Assembly: GCF_010500815.1 (NCBI RefSeq) | Contig: NZ_JAAAMG010000004.1 | Span: 112,186-176,185, forward strand | Length of the DNA stretch: 64,000 nucleotides | DNA from: Jiella pacifica | Lineage (GTDB): Bacteria > Pseudomonadota > Alphaproteobacteria > Rhizobiales > Rhizobiaceae | Direction: 5' to 3' | Part shown: positions 1-10,762 of the stretch, piece by piece | Position numbering within the stretch: the first letter of the stretch is position 1 | How the letters are laid out: each line of letters opens with the position of its first letter | Made by a program: the position numbers and the translations under genes | Notes under the pieces: model-generated | Told to the model about the DNA's origin: nothing | The model's input: the letters and a program-made list of their open reading frames with translations, nothing else | Databases searched by the model: none

Positions 1-1789
<1,789 letters not shown>

Positions 1790-2038
1790 GTTCTTGCCTT
1801 TCGTTCGGCGTCGCAGCCGGGAAATCCCGATGCGGCGCTTTGGCGTTGTTCTTTTTCAAAACGCGCCATGGGCAAGACGGCGAGAGGCTTCGCGCAGCGC
1901 TTCGTCAGTGAAGCGTTCGGCCGTTTTCGGCCAGCCCGGAAGCATCCGGCAATCCTGCCCCATGACCGTTCGGTGGTCCGTCGCGGGCAGGGCCCGCGGG
2001 GGTCAGGCGACGACCGCGCACGGCGGCCGGTCGAAATG

Positions 2039-2076
2039 CCGGCGGGCCCCCGAAGCTGCGCTCGGGGGCCCGCCGG
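2039..2076 (-). terminator. GC-rich hairpin between rpsO and pnp
   Basis: A perfect 15-bp inverted repeat with an 8-base loop lies 8 bases past the rpsO stop. The RNA stem would be extremely stable. It is followed by CATTTCG rather than a clean U-run, so it may act as a partial terminator or as the RNase-III-type processing hairpin known in the rpsO-pnp leader of enterobacteria. Which of these applies is inference. Confidence 0.55.
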
Positions 2077-2084
2077 GATGTGGT

Positions 2085-2354
2085 TTAGCGGCGCAAGCCG
2101 AGACGCCCGATCAGCGTCTGGTAGCGGCTTTCCTCGCGCGACTTCAGATAGTCGAGAAGGCGCCGGCGCTGCGAGACCATCTTCAGAAGGCCGCGGCGCG
2201 AGTGGTTGTCCTTCTTGTGCGACTTGAAGTGATCGGTCAGGTTGTTGATCCGTTCGGTGAGGATCGCCACCTGCACCTCGGGCGAACCGGTGTCGCCCTC
2301 CTTGGTCGCATATTCGGTCATGAGCGCAGCCTTGCGCTCTGCGGTGATCGACAT
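2085..2354 (-). CDS. rpsO: 30S ribosomal protein S15
   Basis: S15 binds the central domain of 16S rRNA early in small-subunit assembly. The product is 89 residues, the standard length, starting [16 protein letters not shown]. It holds the family signatures [17 protein letters not shown] and [20 protein letters not shown] and ends LIGRLGLRR. The ATG at 2354 is chosen because it matches the universal family start; the frame stays open further upstream but without family similarity. pnp follows on the same strand behind a strong hairpin, so the two are probably co-transcribed with attenuation or processing between them. Confidence 0.98.
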   Translation of the reverse strand: MSITAERKAALMTEYATKEGDTGSPEVQVAILTERINNLTDHFKSHKKDNHSRRGLLKMVSQRRRLLDYLKSREESRYQTLIGRLGLRR

Positions 2355-2681
2355 CGCGATACCCTTTCTTGTCGGTTTTTGCGGGGTCGTGACGCCCTTC
2401 GCCGGGATGTCGTCCAGCGTGGGCCGTGAAGCATCCGGCCGCTGAAAGCGGCCGACGCCTGGGCGCATATAACGGATCGCGGCGCCAATTGCTAGCCGGT
2501 GTCCGGGATCGAGACATGGGAACCCGGGCCGCTGCGCGGGCATCCCGCCTGGGCCGCGAGCCGCCCGTGCGCCGGATGCGACTGGTCTCAGCGCCGGCGC
2601 CGCTCGATCGAGCGACGCCGGCGGTTCCGCAAAGATCGGTCGCCCCCGCCGATCCGCACGGAATTTCGGTCGCGACCTGGC

Positions 2682-3026
2682 CTATTGACGGGTCCAACTC
2701 TGCGACCGGCAGAAGATCTTCAAGGCACAGCCCGTCAGCTTCAGCGAATTGCCGTCGACCTCCGCCGTGCCCTCGTAAGTCCTGCCATTGGCGGGATCGG
2801 TGATCCGACCGGCGTAACTCGAACCCGACCCGCTCATCTGGCCGATCCGCTTGCCCTTGTGCTCGCCGGTGAGGATCGTCGTGCAATAGGCCTTGCCGCA
2901 GGCGGAGATCTTCGCCGTCTCGCCGCTCGCCGTCCGCCAGTTGCCGACGATCGGCGCCGCAGCAGAGGCGGCGGGGATGCTGGCGGCAAAGATCGCCGCC
3001 GCGGCGAGCGCGGTGAATGTCGACAT
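2682..3026 (-). CDS. DUF2147 family exported protein (copy 1)
   Basis: This 114-residue protein has a signal peptide of about 22 residues ending in ASAA. The mature domain has the DUF2147 pattern: GNWRT at the start, paired cysteines in CGKAYCTTI, HKGKRIGQMSGSG, ITDPANGRTYEG, and a closing GCALKIFC...WTRQ. It is probably a small periplasmic beta-barrel-like domain with two disulfides. Its biochemical role is unknown. The next gene upstream (3243-3581) is a clear paralogue on the same strand, and a third copy lies at 29175. The ATG is chosen because it gives a clean signal peptide; frame upstream of it lacks one. Confidence 0.85.
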   Translation of the reverse strand: MSTFTALAAAAIFAASIPAASAAAPIVGNWRTASGETAKISACGKAYCTTILTGEHKGKRIGQMSGSGSSYAGRITDPANGRTYEGTAEVDGNSLKLTGCALKIFCRSQSWTRQ

Positions 3027-3242
3027 GTCGATTCCTCCCCTGTTGCCTGCGGTCGTCGTTCCCAGCCACCGCCGTTTACGTAAACGTAAACGATTTGTCG
3101 ACTGCTGCAAAGCCGTTCCGTTCGATGCGGCGGAAGCGAAGAGATCACCGGCGCGAGGAAATGCCGCCTGCGGCGAAGACGGCCGATCCGGAGCGGGAAC
3201 CGGCCGGATGGCGCGGGACGGGCCCGCTGCGGGAGCGCCCCG

Positions 3243-3581
3243 TTAGATCCGCGTCCAGACCTGGGTCTTGCAGAACACTTTCAAAGCGCAGCCCGTCAGC
3301 TCCAGCTCAGTCTTGCTGACGGTCGCCGAGCCGGAATAGGTGCGATCGTCGCGCGGATCGGTGACCTCGCCTTCGTAGGTGCCGCCCGACCCGGCCATCC
3401 GGCCGACCGCCTTGCCTTTGTGCCGGCCGGAGATGACGGTGGCGCAGTAGTTTCCGCCGCAGGTGCTGACCTGGACGATGCCGCCGCCCGGTGCGCGCCA
3501 CTTGCCGCGGATCGGCTCCGCCGAGAAAGAGGGTGTTGCGAATGCGGCGGCGAGCACCGTGGCGAGAATGAGTGACTTCAT
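3243..3581 (-). CDS. DUF2147 family exported protein (copy 2)
   Basis: This 112-residue protein has a signal peptide ending near ATPSFSAEP, followed by a single DUF2147 domain (GKWRAPGGG, CGGNYCATV, HKGKAVGRMAGSGG, VTDPRDDRTYSG, LTGCALKVFCKTQVWTR). It matches the neighbour at 2682-3026 across the whole mature length, including all four cysteines, so the pair arose by tandem duplication. The two genes are 216 bases apart, which leaves room for separate promoters. Function is unknown; export to the periplasm is inferred from the signal peptide. Confidence 0.85.
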   Translation of the reverse strand: MKSLILATVLAAAFATPSFSAEPIRGKWRAPGGGIVQVSTCGGNYCATVISGRHKGKAVGRMAGSGGTYEGEVTDPRDDRTYSGSATVSKTELELTGCALKVFCKTQVWTRI

Positions 3582-4062
3582 CTGTGGTTTCCTCATCGGA
3601 TCTTGTCGGTCTATGCCGTCAGGTCGGCACTTGTGCAAATCGTCGCCGTCGCCTGATCCCGTGCCGGCATTGCGCACGAGGCCTGCTGGTCCTGGTCGGT
3701 CGCTTGAGATCGGCCGCAGCGGCGGGAACCCTCGTCTCGACCTTCACCATCCGAAGCACCTAGCAGCACGGTTTCGCTGCTGGTCACCACCCGATGGCTC
3801 CAGGCGGAGTTCGGCGACCGATGGCGGCGGAATTATGCGTCTTCATCCCGCTGGGGAAGACCTCTCGCTCAATCGTGATGAGGACGCGACAAGTTGTGTG
3901 AGCGCGATGCAATGCGGGCATCGATCACAGAAGACCGTCGGACTCTGTTTACCGCAACGGCAGCAATCGGCATTTAGATCGAATTAAGCGAAAATCTTAA
4001 GCACCCTTTCAAGCCGAGACGCGAAGATCCTGGTCATAAGAACACGAATAGGGACAGGGACC
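3582..4062. other. Intergenic stretch, no gene recognised
   Basis: This 481-base region separates the divergent DUF2147 pair and the Sel1-like gene, so it should hold both promoters. Its right end (about 3955-4010) is clearly more AT-rich than its surroundings. Small frames exist, but none has a plausible start, codon use or homology. Confidence 0.5.
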
Positions 4063-4335
4063 ATGGCGCATATCGACAATATCACCTTCGATCGTCCGGC
4101 CGACAATGGCGCCCGCTTCGTCGACGGCGCGATCCTCATGCAACTCGGCATGCGCGCTGCGCGCGGTGGCGACGGTGCACCAGATCTGGTCGCCGCCCAC
4201 ATGTATTTCAACCTCGCGGACCGTAAGGGTGTCGAGGGTGCGGCGGCCCACCGCCGGGACATCGCGGCGGACATGTCGAAGGCCGAGATCGCGGCGGCGC
4301 TGCGGGCCGCGCGCCAGTGGCTGACGCTGCACTAG
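4063..4335 (+). CDS. Small Sel1-repeat-like cytoplasmic protein
   Basis: This 90-residue protein resembles a single Sel1/TPR-like helical unit: LVAAHMYFNLADRKGVEGAAAHRRDIAADMSKAEIAAALRAARQWLTLH. The 'aHmyfNlA...G...A...R..ia..ms..ei..A...ar.W' spacing is the Sel1 signature. Similar short proteins are common in Rhizobiales but have no assigned function. There is no signal peptide or membrane segment. GGGACAGGGACC precedes the ATG and supplies a weak ribosome-binding site. It probably stands alone, since the next gene is on the opposite strand. Confidence 0.7.
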   Translation: MAHIDNITFDRPADNGARFVDGAILMQLGMRAARGGDGAPDLVAAHMYFNLADRKGVEGAAAHRRDIAADMSKAEIAAALRAARQWLTLH

Positions 4336-4390
4336 CATCGCCTTTGCTGGGCCGTAGAACCCCCATCGAGGCTCGGCCTTCGTCCTGTTG

Positions 4391-5503
4391 TCAGCGCTCG
4401 GGTCGCCCGACCTCGTCGATGGCGCCAATCAGCGCGTCCTCGAACAGCGCCAGGTCTTCCGGCCGCCCGACCGAGACGCGGATCATCCGGTCGAGCGGCG
4501 CGACGCCGGGCATGCGAATGAAGACGCCGCGCTGCAGGATGGCCGACAGCAACGTCCGAGCGTAGGTCCCGTCGCCGCCGCAGTCGATGGCGACGAAATT
4601 GGTGGCGGAGGCGAGCGGCGTCAGGCCCGCCCGACGCGCAATCGCCGAAAGCTCCTCGCGCGCCCGCGCGATCTTCTTTATTGCCTCTGCGAGATAGGCC
4701 TGGTCCGCGAGTGCCGCGAGAGCCCCGGCCTGGGCGATGCGCGACACGCCGAAATGATTGCGCACCTTGTCGAACTGGGTGACGGACGCCGGCTCGCCGA
4801 CGACATAGGCGACCCGCACGCCGGCCATGCCGTAGGCCTTCGAGAAAGTGCGGAAGCGCAGGAGGTTCGGCCGCATCAGCGCGATCTTGGGCAGGCTGCC
4901 TTCCGGGGCGAGGTCGGCATAGGCCTCGTCGAGGACGAGGATCGTCTCTTCCGGAATTGCGTCGATCAACCGTTCGACGGTGGCGGCGTCGTGCCAGCTG
5001 CCGGTCGGATTGTCGGGATTGGCGAAATAGACGAGCTTCGGGCGGAGGGCCCTGGCCCGCTCGATCAGCGCCTCGGGGTCCTCGTGGTCGTCGCCCCGGT
5101 AGGGGACGAAGTCGAGCCGCGCCCCGTGGCCGGCGACGTGATAATTGAAGGTCGGATAGGCGCCGAAGGAGGTGACCACCGTATCGCCGGGGTCGGTCGC
5201 CAGATGGACGAGGTGGCCGAGCAGGCCATCGATGCCTTCGCCGACGGCGACGTTTTCCATGCCGATGCCGTGATGGGCGGCGATCGCCTGTTTCAACTCG
5301 TATTGCTCCGGGTCGCCATAGGCCCAGCTGTCACCCGCCGCCAGTGCCATCGCCTCGACCACCTGGGGCGATGGCCCGAAGACGCTTTCATTCGCCCCGA
5401 GGCGGGCGCGGAATTTCACGCCCATGCGCCGCTCCAGCGCCTCCGGCCCGACGAAGGGAACGGTGGCGGGAAGCGAGCGGGCGAGATCGGTGAAAAGCGG
5501 CAT
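4391..5503 (-). CDS. HisC-like PLP-dependent aminotransferase
   Basis: A class I/II fold-type I aminotransferase of 370 residues. Visible landmarks are RLGANESVFGPSP near the start, GEGIDGLLGHL, FANPDNPTGS, LDEAYADL, the PLP-lysine motif FRTFSKAYGMAGVRVAY and the C-terminal arginine region RMPGVAPLDRMIRVSVG. These match histidinol-phosphate aminotransferase and close relatives. No his genes are nearby, so its substrate could be histidinol phosphate, an aromatic amino acid or something else; hisC is not assigned. The start at 5503 (MPLFTDLARSLPATVPFVGPE) fits relatives, although the frame is open further upstream. Confidence 0.85.
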   Translation of the reverse strand: MPLFTDLARSLPATVPFVGPEALERRMGVKFRARLGANESVFGPSPQVVEAMALAAGDSWAYGDPEQYELKQAIAAHHGIGMENVAVGEGIDGLLGHLVHLATDPGDTVVTSFGAYPTFNYHVAGHGARLDFVPYRGDDHEDPEALIERARALRPKLVYFANPDNPTGSWHDAATVERLIDAIPEETILVLDEAYADLAPEGSLPKIALMRPNLLRFRTFSKAYGMAGVRVAYVVGEPASVTQFDKVRNHFGVSRIAQAGALAALADQAYLAEAIKKIARAREELSAIARRAGLTPLASATNFVAIDCGGDGTYARTLLSAILQRGVFIRMPGVAPLDRMIRVSVGRPEDLALFEDALIGAIDEVGRPER

Positions 5504-5756
5504 CGAGAGGTTCCGGCGAGCGCATGGCCGTGGCAGAGCTGCCGGGCGGCGGGTTCGGGCGACGAGGGTGACGCGTCTCGGTACCAGCGGCCGAAGACGC
5601 TGATACTTGCGACCGCGGAACACATCCGGGCTTCGATGCCGTGCCGAAAGCTCGACGAGAATCCGGATGGGGAACGGACGGCCGCTTCCGACGTCGCTCC
5701 GTCTTACGCGGAGTTTCCCAACGGGAAAAGAGGCCGCGGCGAGCTGGTCGTGCCGC

Positions 5757-6284
5757 TCACCCGTCGATGCGCTTCAGCCCGGTCGAGAAGCGGTGGCCGT
5801 TGCGATGGTAGTGCCGGGCCGATTCGCGCAGTTTTTCCGCAGCCGCCTCGTCGAGCGTGCGGACGGCCTTGGCCGGTGCGCCGACGATCAGGGAATATTC
5901 GGAAAACTCCTTGCCTTCGGTAACGAGTGCGTTCGCCCCGACGATGGAGTTCCTGCCGATCCTGCCGCCGTTGAGCACGGTCGCGCCCATGCCGATCAGG
6001 ACGTTGTCTGCGACCGTGCAGCCATGGACGATCGCCGCATGGCCGATGGTGCAGCCGGCGCCGATCGAAAGCGGCAATCCGGCGTCGCTGTGGAGGACGG
6101 CATTGTCCTGGACGTTGGTCTCCGCACCGATCTCGATCCACTCGTTGTCGCCGCGGATCACCGCGCCGAACCAGACGCTCGCCCCCTTGCCGAGCCGGAC
6201 GCGGCCGATCACCTGGGCGTTCGGAGCGATGAAGACGTCCTCGCCGATGTCCGGCCGATCGTCGCCGAGTTGATAGACCGGCAT
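5757..6284 (-). CDS. Gamma-class carbonic anhydrase family protein
   Basis: This 175-residue left-handed beta-helix protein is built of hexapeptide repeats. It starts MPVYQLGDDRPDIGEDVFIAP and carries the conserved IRGDNEWIEIG and NVQDNAVLHSD segments. Three histidines sit where the gamma carbonic anhydrase metal ligands lie (LHSD, IGHAAIVHG). The family includes YrdA/PaaY/CaiE-like proteins, many without proven anhydrase activity, so function is given only at family level. It is probably cytoplasmic and trimeric. The ATG at 6284 matches the family start. It lies 253 bases from the aminotransferase and is probably an independent unit. Confidence 0.9.
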   Translation of the reverse strand: MPVYQLGDDRPDIGEDVFIAPNAQVIGRVRLGKGASVWFGAVIRGDNEWIEIGAETNVQDNAVLHSDAGLPLSIGAGCTIGHAAIVHGCTVADNVLIGMGATVLNGGRIGRNSIVGANALVTEGKEFSEYSLIVGAPAKAVRTLDEAAAEKLRESARHYHRNGHRFSTGLKRIDG

Positions 6285-6534
6285 CGCCGTTACTCCCGTT
6301 GGTTCGCTGTGGGGCGAACTTGCGCGATCGGCGCCGGCGGGGTCAAGCTGCCGGCAGAAGATGCGCGCCGGGCGGCCTCTCGTTCGGCCAGGATCCTCGC
6401 CCGCGCGTGAAAAGTCGTTGAAAAGCTTGACGCGGGCGGCCTGCTGCACTTGCCATCCGCGATGGCGAGGCGCGAGGGTCCCATCCTATTCTCGCCCCGA
6501 CAACTCAGATTCACGACGAGAGCAAGAGCGCGGA

Positions 6535-7671
6535 ATGATCCGGCTTCTCCATACGGCGGACTGGCAGATCGGCAAGCCCTTCGGCGGCTTCGACGAGGAG
6601 CGGCGGGTAGAACTGCGCGCGGCGCGCTTTGCGGCTGTGGGTCGGATCGCCGCCCTTGCCGCCGAGCGCCAGGTCGATGCGGTGCTCGTCGCCGGCGACG
6701 CCTTCGACGACAACGGCGTCCTCGAGCGTGACGTCAACCGCGTACTCGATCAGATGGCGCGCCATTCCGGCCCCTGGGTGTTTCTGCCGGGCAATCACGA
6801 CGCGGCGGTGACCGGCAGCGTCTGGGGACGGCTGGGGAGCCTTGCCGCCCGGCGCGGGCTGGCGAATGTGATCGTCGCCGACGAGCCGTCGCCGATCGTG
6901 CTTCTGGATGGACGTCTCGCCATTTTGCCGGCGCCGCTGGCGCGCCGCCACGAGGGCGCCGATCTCACCCGCTGGTTCGACCATGCCGAGACGCCGGCGG
7001 GCGCGGTCCGCGTCGGCCTCGCCCATGGCGCCTTGGAAAACCGCCTGCCGGACGGCGCCGACGCCGGCAATCCGATCGCCGAGACCCGCGCCGAGACGGC
7101 CCGCCTCGACTATCTGGCGCTCGGCGACTGGCACGGCTTCCTGGCCGGAATCGCGCCGCGGACCGTCTATGCGGGAACGCCGGAGCCGGACCGCTATCCC
7201 GCCAACGAACCGGGCTTCGTCGCGCTGGTCGACATCGACGGGCCGGGCGAGGCGCCGCGCATCGAGCGGGCGCCGGTCGCTCATTATATATGGCAGGCGC
7301 GCGCCGAGCGCCTCGATGGCGACGTCGGCGCTCTGGAACCGCTGCTCGCCTCCTTCGACGATCCGGGGCGGACGCTGTTGAAGTTGAGCCTCGCCGGCAG
7401 CCTGCCGCTGCGCGAGCGGCTCAGGCTGGAAGAGACCCTCGGCCATTGGCGCGACCGCTTCTTTTCCCTCGACATTCGCGACGATGATCTGTTCGACGAG
7501 CCGGACGAGGACGATCTCGACCGGATCGATCTCTCCGGTTTCGTGCGCACCGCCGTCGAGACGCTGCGCGCCAAGGCCGCCGATCCGGCCGATCCCGAGC
7601 GTGAAACGGCACGGCTGGCGCTGCGCATGGCCTATGTCGAGCATCGGCGACTGTCGGGATCGGAGCGGTGA
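6535..7671 (+). CDS. SbcD/YhaO-like metallophosphoesterase DNA exonuclease subunit
   Basis: A 378-residue calcineurin-like phosphoesterase of the Mre11/SbcD superfamily. The metal-binding motifs appear in order: HTADWQIG (DxH), VAGDAFDD (GDxFD), LPGNHD, LAHGALE and LGDWHGF. These proteins process DNA ends with an SMC-like ATPase. The ATPase partner follows directly, 4 bases after this stop, so the pair is translationally linked. The size and the partner's type point to the YhaO/YhaN branch rather than canonical SbcCD. The ATG at 6535 begins MIRLLHTADW, the usual start of the family. Confidence 0.9.
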   Translation: MIRLLHTADWQIGKPFGGFDEERRVELRAARFAAVGRIAALAAERQVDAVLVAGDAFDDNGVLERDVNRVLDQMARHSGPWVFLPGNHDAAVTGSVWGRLGSLAARRGLANVIVADEPSPIVLLDGRLAILPAPLARRHEGADLTRWFDHAETPAGAVRVGLAHGALENRLPDGADAGNPIAETRAETARLDYLALGDWHGFLAGIAPRTVYAGTPEPDRYPANEPGFVALVDIDGPGEAPRIERAPVAHYIWQARAERLDGDVGALEPLLASFDDPGRTLLKLSLAGSLPLRERLRLEETLGHWRDRFFSLDIRDDDLFDEPDEDDLDRIDLSGFVRTAVETLRAKAADPADPERETARLALRMAYVEHRRLSGSER

Positions 7672-7675
7672 CGAC

Positions 7676-10345
7676 ATGTACCTGAAATCGCTCCGTGTCA
7701 GCGAGTTCGCCGCCATCGCCGAGGCTTGTCTCGAAAACTTCGATCCCGGCCTCAACGTCGTCGTCGGCGACAACGAGGCCGGCAAGTCGACGCTGCTGAA
7801 AGCGTTGCGGGCTGCCTTCTTCCAGAAATACCGCGGCCGCGGCGAGGCGGTGGAAGCCTTCCTGCCCTATGGCGGCGACGGACGCCGCCCCACGGTGGCG
7901 GTGTCCTTCTCCCATGGCGGCGCCGACTATCGGCTGACCAAGAGTTTCCTGACCCGCCCCGCCGCCGAGCTCGAAGGCCCCTGGCAGGCCCCGGTTTCCG
8001 GCGATGCCGTCGAGGAGAAGCTCGCCGAACTCCTCGGCTTCACCCATCCAGGTCGCGGCGATTCGAAGCTCTCCGAGCATCAGGGAGCCTTCGGTCTCCT
8101 CTGGGTCGAGCAGGGGCGCTCGAACACCGGGCTCGACATCGGCGCGGGGCGCGATGCGGTGACGGCGTCTCTCGAAGGGGAGGTCGGCACGATCCTCGGC
8201 GGCGAGCGCGGGCGATCGCTGATCCTCGCCGCCAAGGCGCTGAACGACCGGCATTTTACCGCGACGGGCCGGCAGTCCGCGAATGGGCCGCTGAAGGCGA
8301 TCGAGGACGAACTCGCCGCCGCGCGCAAGGACCTTGCCGAAAAGCACGCGGCGCAGGCCGATCTCGACCAGAAGCTGAGGCGGCTGGAGGATCGGCGCCG
8401 CGCGCTGAGGGGCTACGAGGCCGAACGAACTGTGGAAAAGGCCGACGAGGCCCTGCGCGCCGCGGAAACCGGCCTGCGCCGGGCCGAGGAGCGCGAGCGC
8501 GAGTGGGAGGCGGCGGAGGCTGCGCTGCGGCAGGTCGAGGCGGTCCGCGCCGGGACCGTGGAGGCGCTGCAGCGGCGCGACGATCTCGCCAAGGCCGTGG
8601 CAGCAGCCCGGCGTGCCTTCGAGACCGCAGCCGCCGACTACGCCGAGATCGACGCCGCTGCGCGTATCGCAGTCGAGGCGGTGGCCGAGGCCGCCAAGGC
8701 GCAGGAAGCCGCCCGCGCAGCTCTGCAGTCGGCCGAACGGCGCCACGAGGCGCATCGGCGGCGCTCCGATCTCGCCCGCGAAACCGCCGAGCGGGACCGC
8801 CTCGACGCTCTCGTCGCCGAGGCCGGTGCGCTGACCGAGCAGATCGCCGAGCGCGCGGCGGAGCGCGATCTCGTGACGATCGACCCGAAGATCCTGACGG
8901 CCATCGACCAGGCGGAACGCCGGCAGCGGGACTGCGAGGTGCGCCTGCAGGTAGCGGCGCCGGCCGTCGTCTTCGAGCCCGAGGCAGGCGCCGCGGTCCG
9001 AGCTGCGGGCGGCGAGACGGTCGCGCCGGGCCAGCCGCAGCGGGTGCTCTCGCGCAGCCGCTATCTGCTGGATGGCTTCGGCGCCATGACGATCGAGCCC
9101 GGGGGCGGCGCGGCCAATCTCGAAACCGAATTGCGCGAGGCGCAAACGGCGCTCGCCGGCCTGTTGAAGGGCTACGGCGCGGCGAGCGGCGACGAAGCCC
9201 GGCGGCTGTTCGCCGAGCGCCGGGAGCACGAAGCCGAATTGAAGCTTCTCTCGGCCCGCCGCGACGCCCTCGTCCCGGAGGGTCTCGACGCGGCCAAGGC
9301 GCGGCTGCGCGCCGCCGAGGCCGCCGTCGGCCGACTGGGCACTACCGTGGCGGACGACGAGCGGCGCGGTGATTCGCCGATCGCCGCCGAGGACGGTGAG
9401 GAGGTCGCCGAAGCCCTGGTGGCTGCGCTGAACGTCGCGCGTCGCGCCACCACGGCGGCAGACGAGCGCACCAAGGCCGCCTCCCGGGAGAGCGAGACGG
9501 CGACGCTGCGCCGGGCGGCAGCCGAAAGTGATCTGACGCATCTGAAGGCGCAGGCGGAACGCTTGCGCAGCGAAGCCGAAATCGCCGAAGGCGCGATGCC
9601 GCGCCCACGCCTGGTGGAGCGGTTGGCCGAGGCCGACGCGGATCTCGAGGCCAAACGCGGCCGCCTCGCCCTGCGACGCCAGCAGCGGGAGGAGGAGGGG
9701 CGGGAGGCCGCCGAAGCGAGGCTGAAGGCGGCCGAACGGACGCTCCGGCAGATCACCGCGACGGTGCAGCAATTGCGCGACGAGACCATCGGGCTGGAAG
9801 GCGAGGTGCGGGTCGCCGGCGGCAGCGGCCTCGGAGAGGCGATACAGCTTCTCGACGAGAGGATCGGCGATCTCGAAAGACGCCGGGCGCGCACCGCGCG
9901 GGAGGCCGATGCCTCACGACTGCTCTATACGACGCTTCTGGGCGCGCAGCGGGCCGCGCGGGAACGTTGGCTCGGGCCGATCAAGACGCGCGTCGCACCG
10001 TTCCTCAAGCTCATCCATCCCGAGACCGACATCGACCTCGACGAAGAGACGCTGGAACTGAAGGGTCTGACGCGCGCCGGGGTGGAAGAGCGTTTCGACC
10101 GACTGTCGGCGGGCGCCCGCGAGCAGGTCGCGGTGGTGACCCGGCTCGCCCTCGCGCAAGTCCTCAAACAGGGCGGTCATCCGGCGACGGTCATTCTCGA
10201 CGATGCGCTCGTCAACACCGACGAGATCCGGCTGGAACGCATGCATCAGGTGCTGCGCGAAGCGGCCAAGGAGCTGCAGGTGATCGTGCTGACCTGCAGG
10301 GAACGTGACTTCCGCGACCTCGGAGCGCCGATGTTTCGCGTCTGA
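7676..10345 (+). CDS. YhaN-like SMC/Rad50-type ATPase
   Basis: This 889-residue protein has a split ABC ATPase at its ends and a long charged coiled coil between. Walker A is GDNEAGKST at about residues 31-39. The signature-like FDRLSAGAREQVAVVTRLALA and Walker B VILDDALVNTD lie in the last 80 residues. The middle (about 200-750) is rich in Ala, Glu and Arg heptads. YhaN family members carry an extra globular section, as in SbcC/Rad50, and act with YhaO on DNA ends. The gene begins 4 bases after the nuclease gene, so the two should be made in step. Coding is clear throughout. Confidence 0.9.
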   Translation: MYLKSLRVSEFAAIAEACLENFDPGLNVVVGDNEAGKSTLLKALRAAFFQKYRGRGEAVEAFLPYGGDGRRPTVAVSFSHGGADYRLTKSFLTRPAAELEGPWQAPVSGDAVEEKLAELLGFTHPGRGDSKLSEHQGAFGLLWVEQGRSNTGLDIGAGRDAVTASLEGEVGTILGGERGRSLILAAKALNDRHFTATGRQSANGPLKAIEDELAAARKDLAEKHAAQADLDQKLRRLEDRRRALRGYEAERTVEKADEALRAAETGLRRAEEREREWEAAEAALRQVEAVRAGTVEALQRRDDLAKAVAAARRAFETAAADYAEIDAAARIAVEAVAEAAKAQEAARAALQSAERRHEAHRRRSDLARETAERDRLDALVAEAGALTEQIAERAAERDLVTIDPKILTAIDQAERRQRDCEVRLQVAAPAVVFEPEAGAAVRAAGGETVAPGQPQRVLSRSRYLLDGFGAMTIEPGGGAANLETELREAQTALAGLLKGYGAASGDEARRLFAERREHEAELKLLSARRDALVPEGLDAAKARLRAAEAAVGRLGTTVADDERRGDSPIAAEDGEEVAEALVAALNVARRATTAADERTKAASRESETATLRRAAAESDLTHLKAQAERLRSEAEIAEGAMPRPRLVERLAEADADLEAKRGRLALRRQQREEEGREAAEARLKAAERTLRQITATVQQLRDETIGLEGEVRVAGGSGLGEAIQLLDERIGDLERRRARTAREADASRLLYTTLLGAQRAARERWLGPIKTRVAPFLKLIHPETDIDLDEETLELKGLTRAGVEERFDRLSAGAREQVAVVTRLALAQVLKQGGHPATVILDDALVNTDEIRLERMHQVLREAAKELQVIVLTCRERDFRDLGAPMFRV

Positions 10346-10762
10346 TTCGCCGTTTGGGGGCCGAATCCGCCCCTGGCCGCAATGTGGGTCGATTCACGGG
10401 TTCCGACGTCGTCAAGCCACGCGCAAGCTCCCAGCCGAGGGGAAATGCGGGGCGAATGCCACCCGGCTGAGAGAACCGCGCCCCAAAAGCCCACGAAACC
10501 CCGGATCGGCGGCGTTCAGGCCTATGGTTAGCGGCCGGTGAACGAAAAAGTGGCATCAGCGCAACACGGGTGTGTCCAAAGCGTCTCAAGGGGGGGAGTG
10601 TGGCAGATATGCGATTGCATCGATTCCACGTCTCGATATTGTCGGTGTCAGAAAGATCGCAGGGGCAAACGGCTTCGGACTTTCGCACAGGGGATGGGGC
10701 AGGGAAGGCTGTCCTTCATACAAGGCCCAACCCTAACCTATTAATTGACTGGAGGTCAGGAC
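10346..10762. other. Porin upstream region
   Basis: These 417 bases carry no convincing gene. The stretch from about 10545 to 10740 loses the strong GC bias of its neighbours and should contain the promoter and leader of the porin gene. A strong ribosome-binding site, GGAGG, stands 8 bases before the porin ATG. No promoter hexamers are clear enough to mark. Confidence 0.5.

Noticed and set aside
3984-4005. Possible CtrA site (TTAA...TTAA) upstream of the Sel1-like gene
   Set aside because: The two TTAA boxes are 9 bases apart instead of the required 7.
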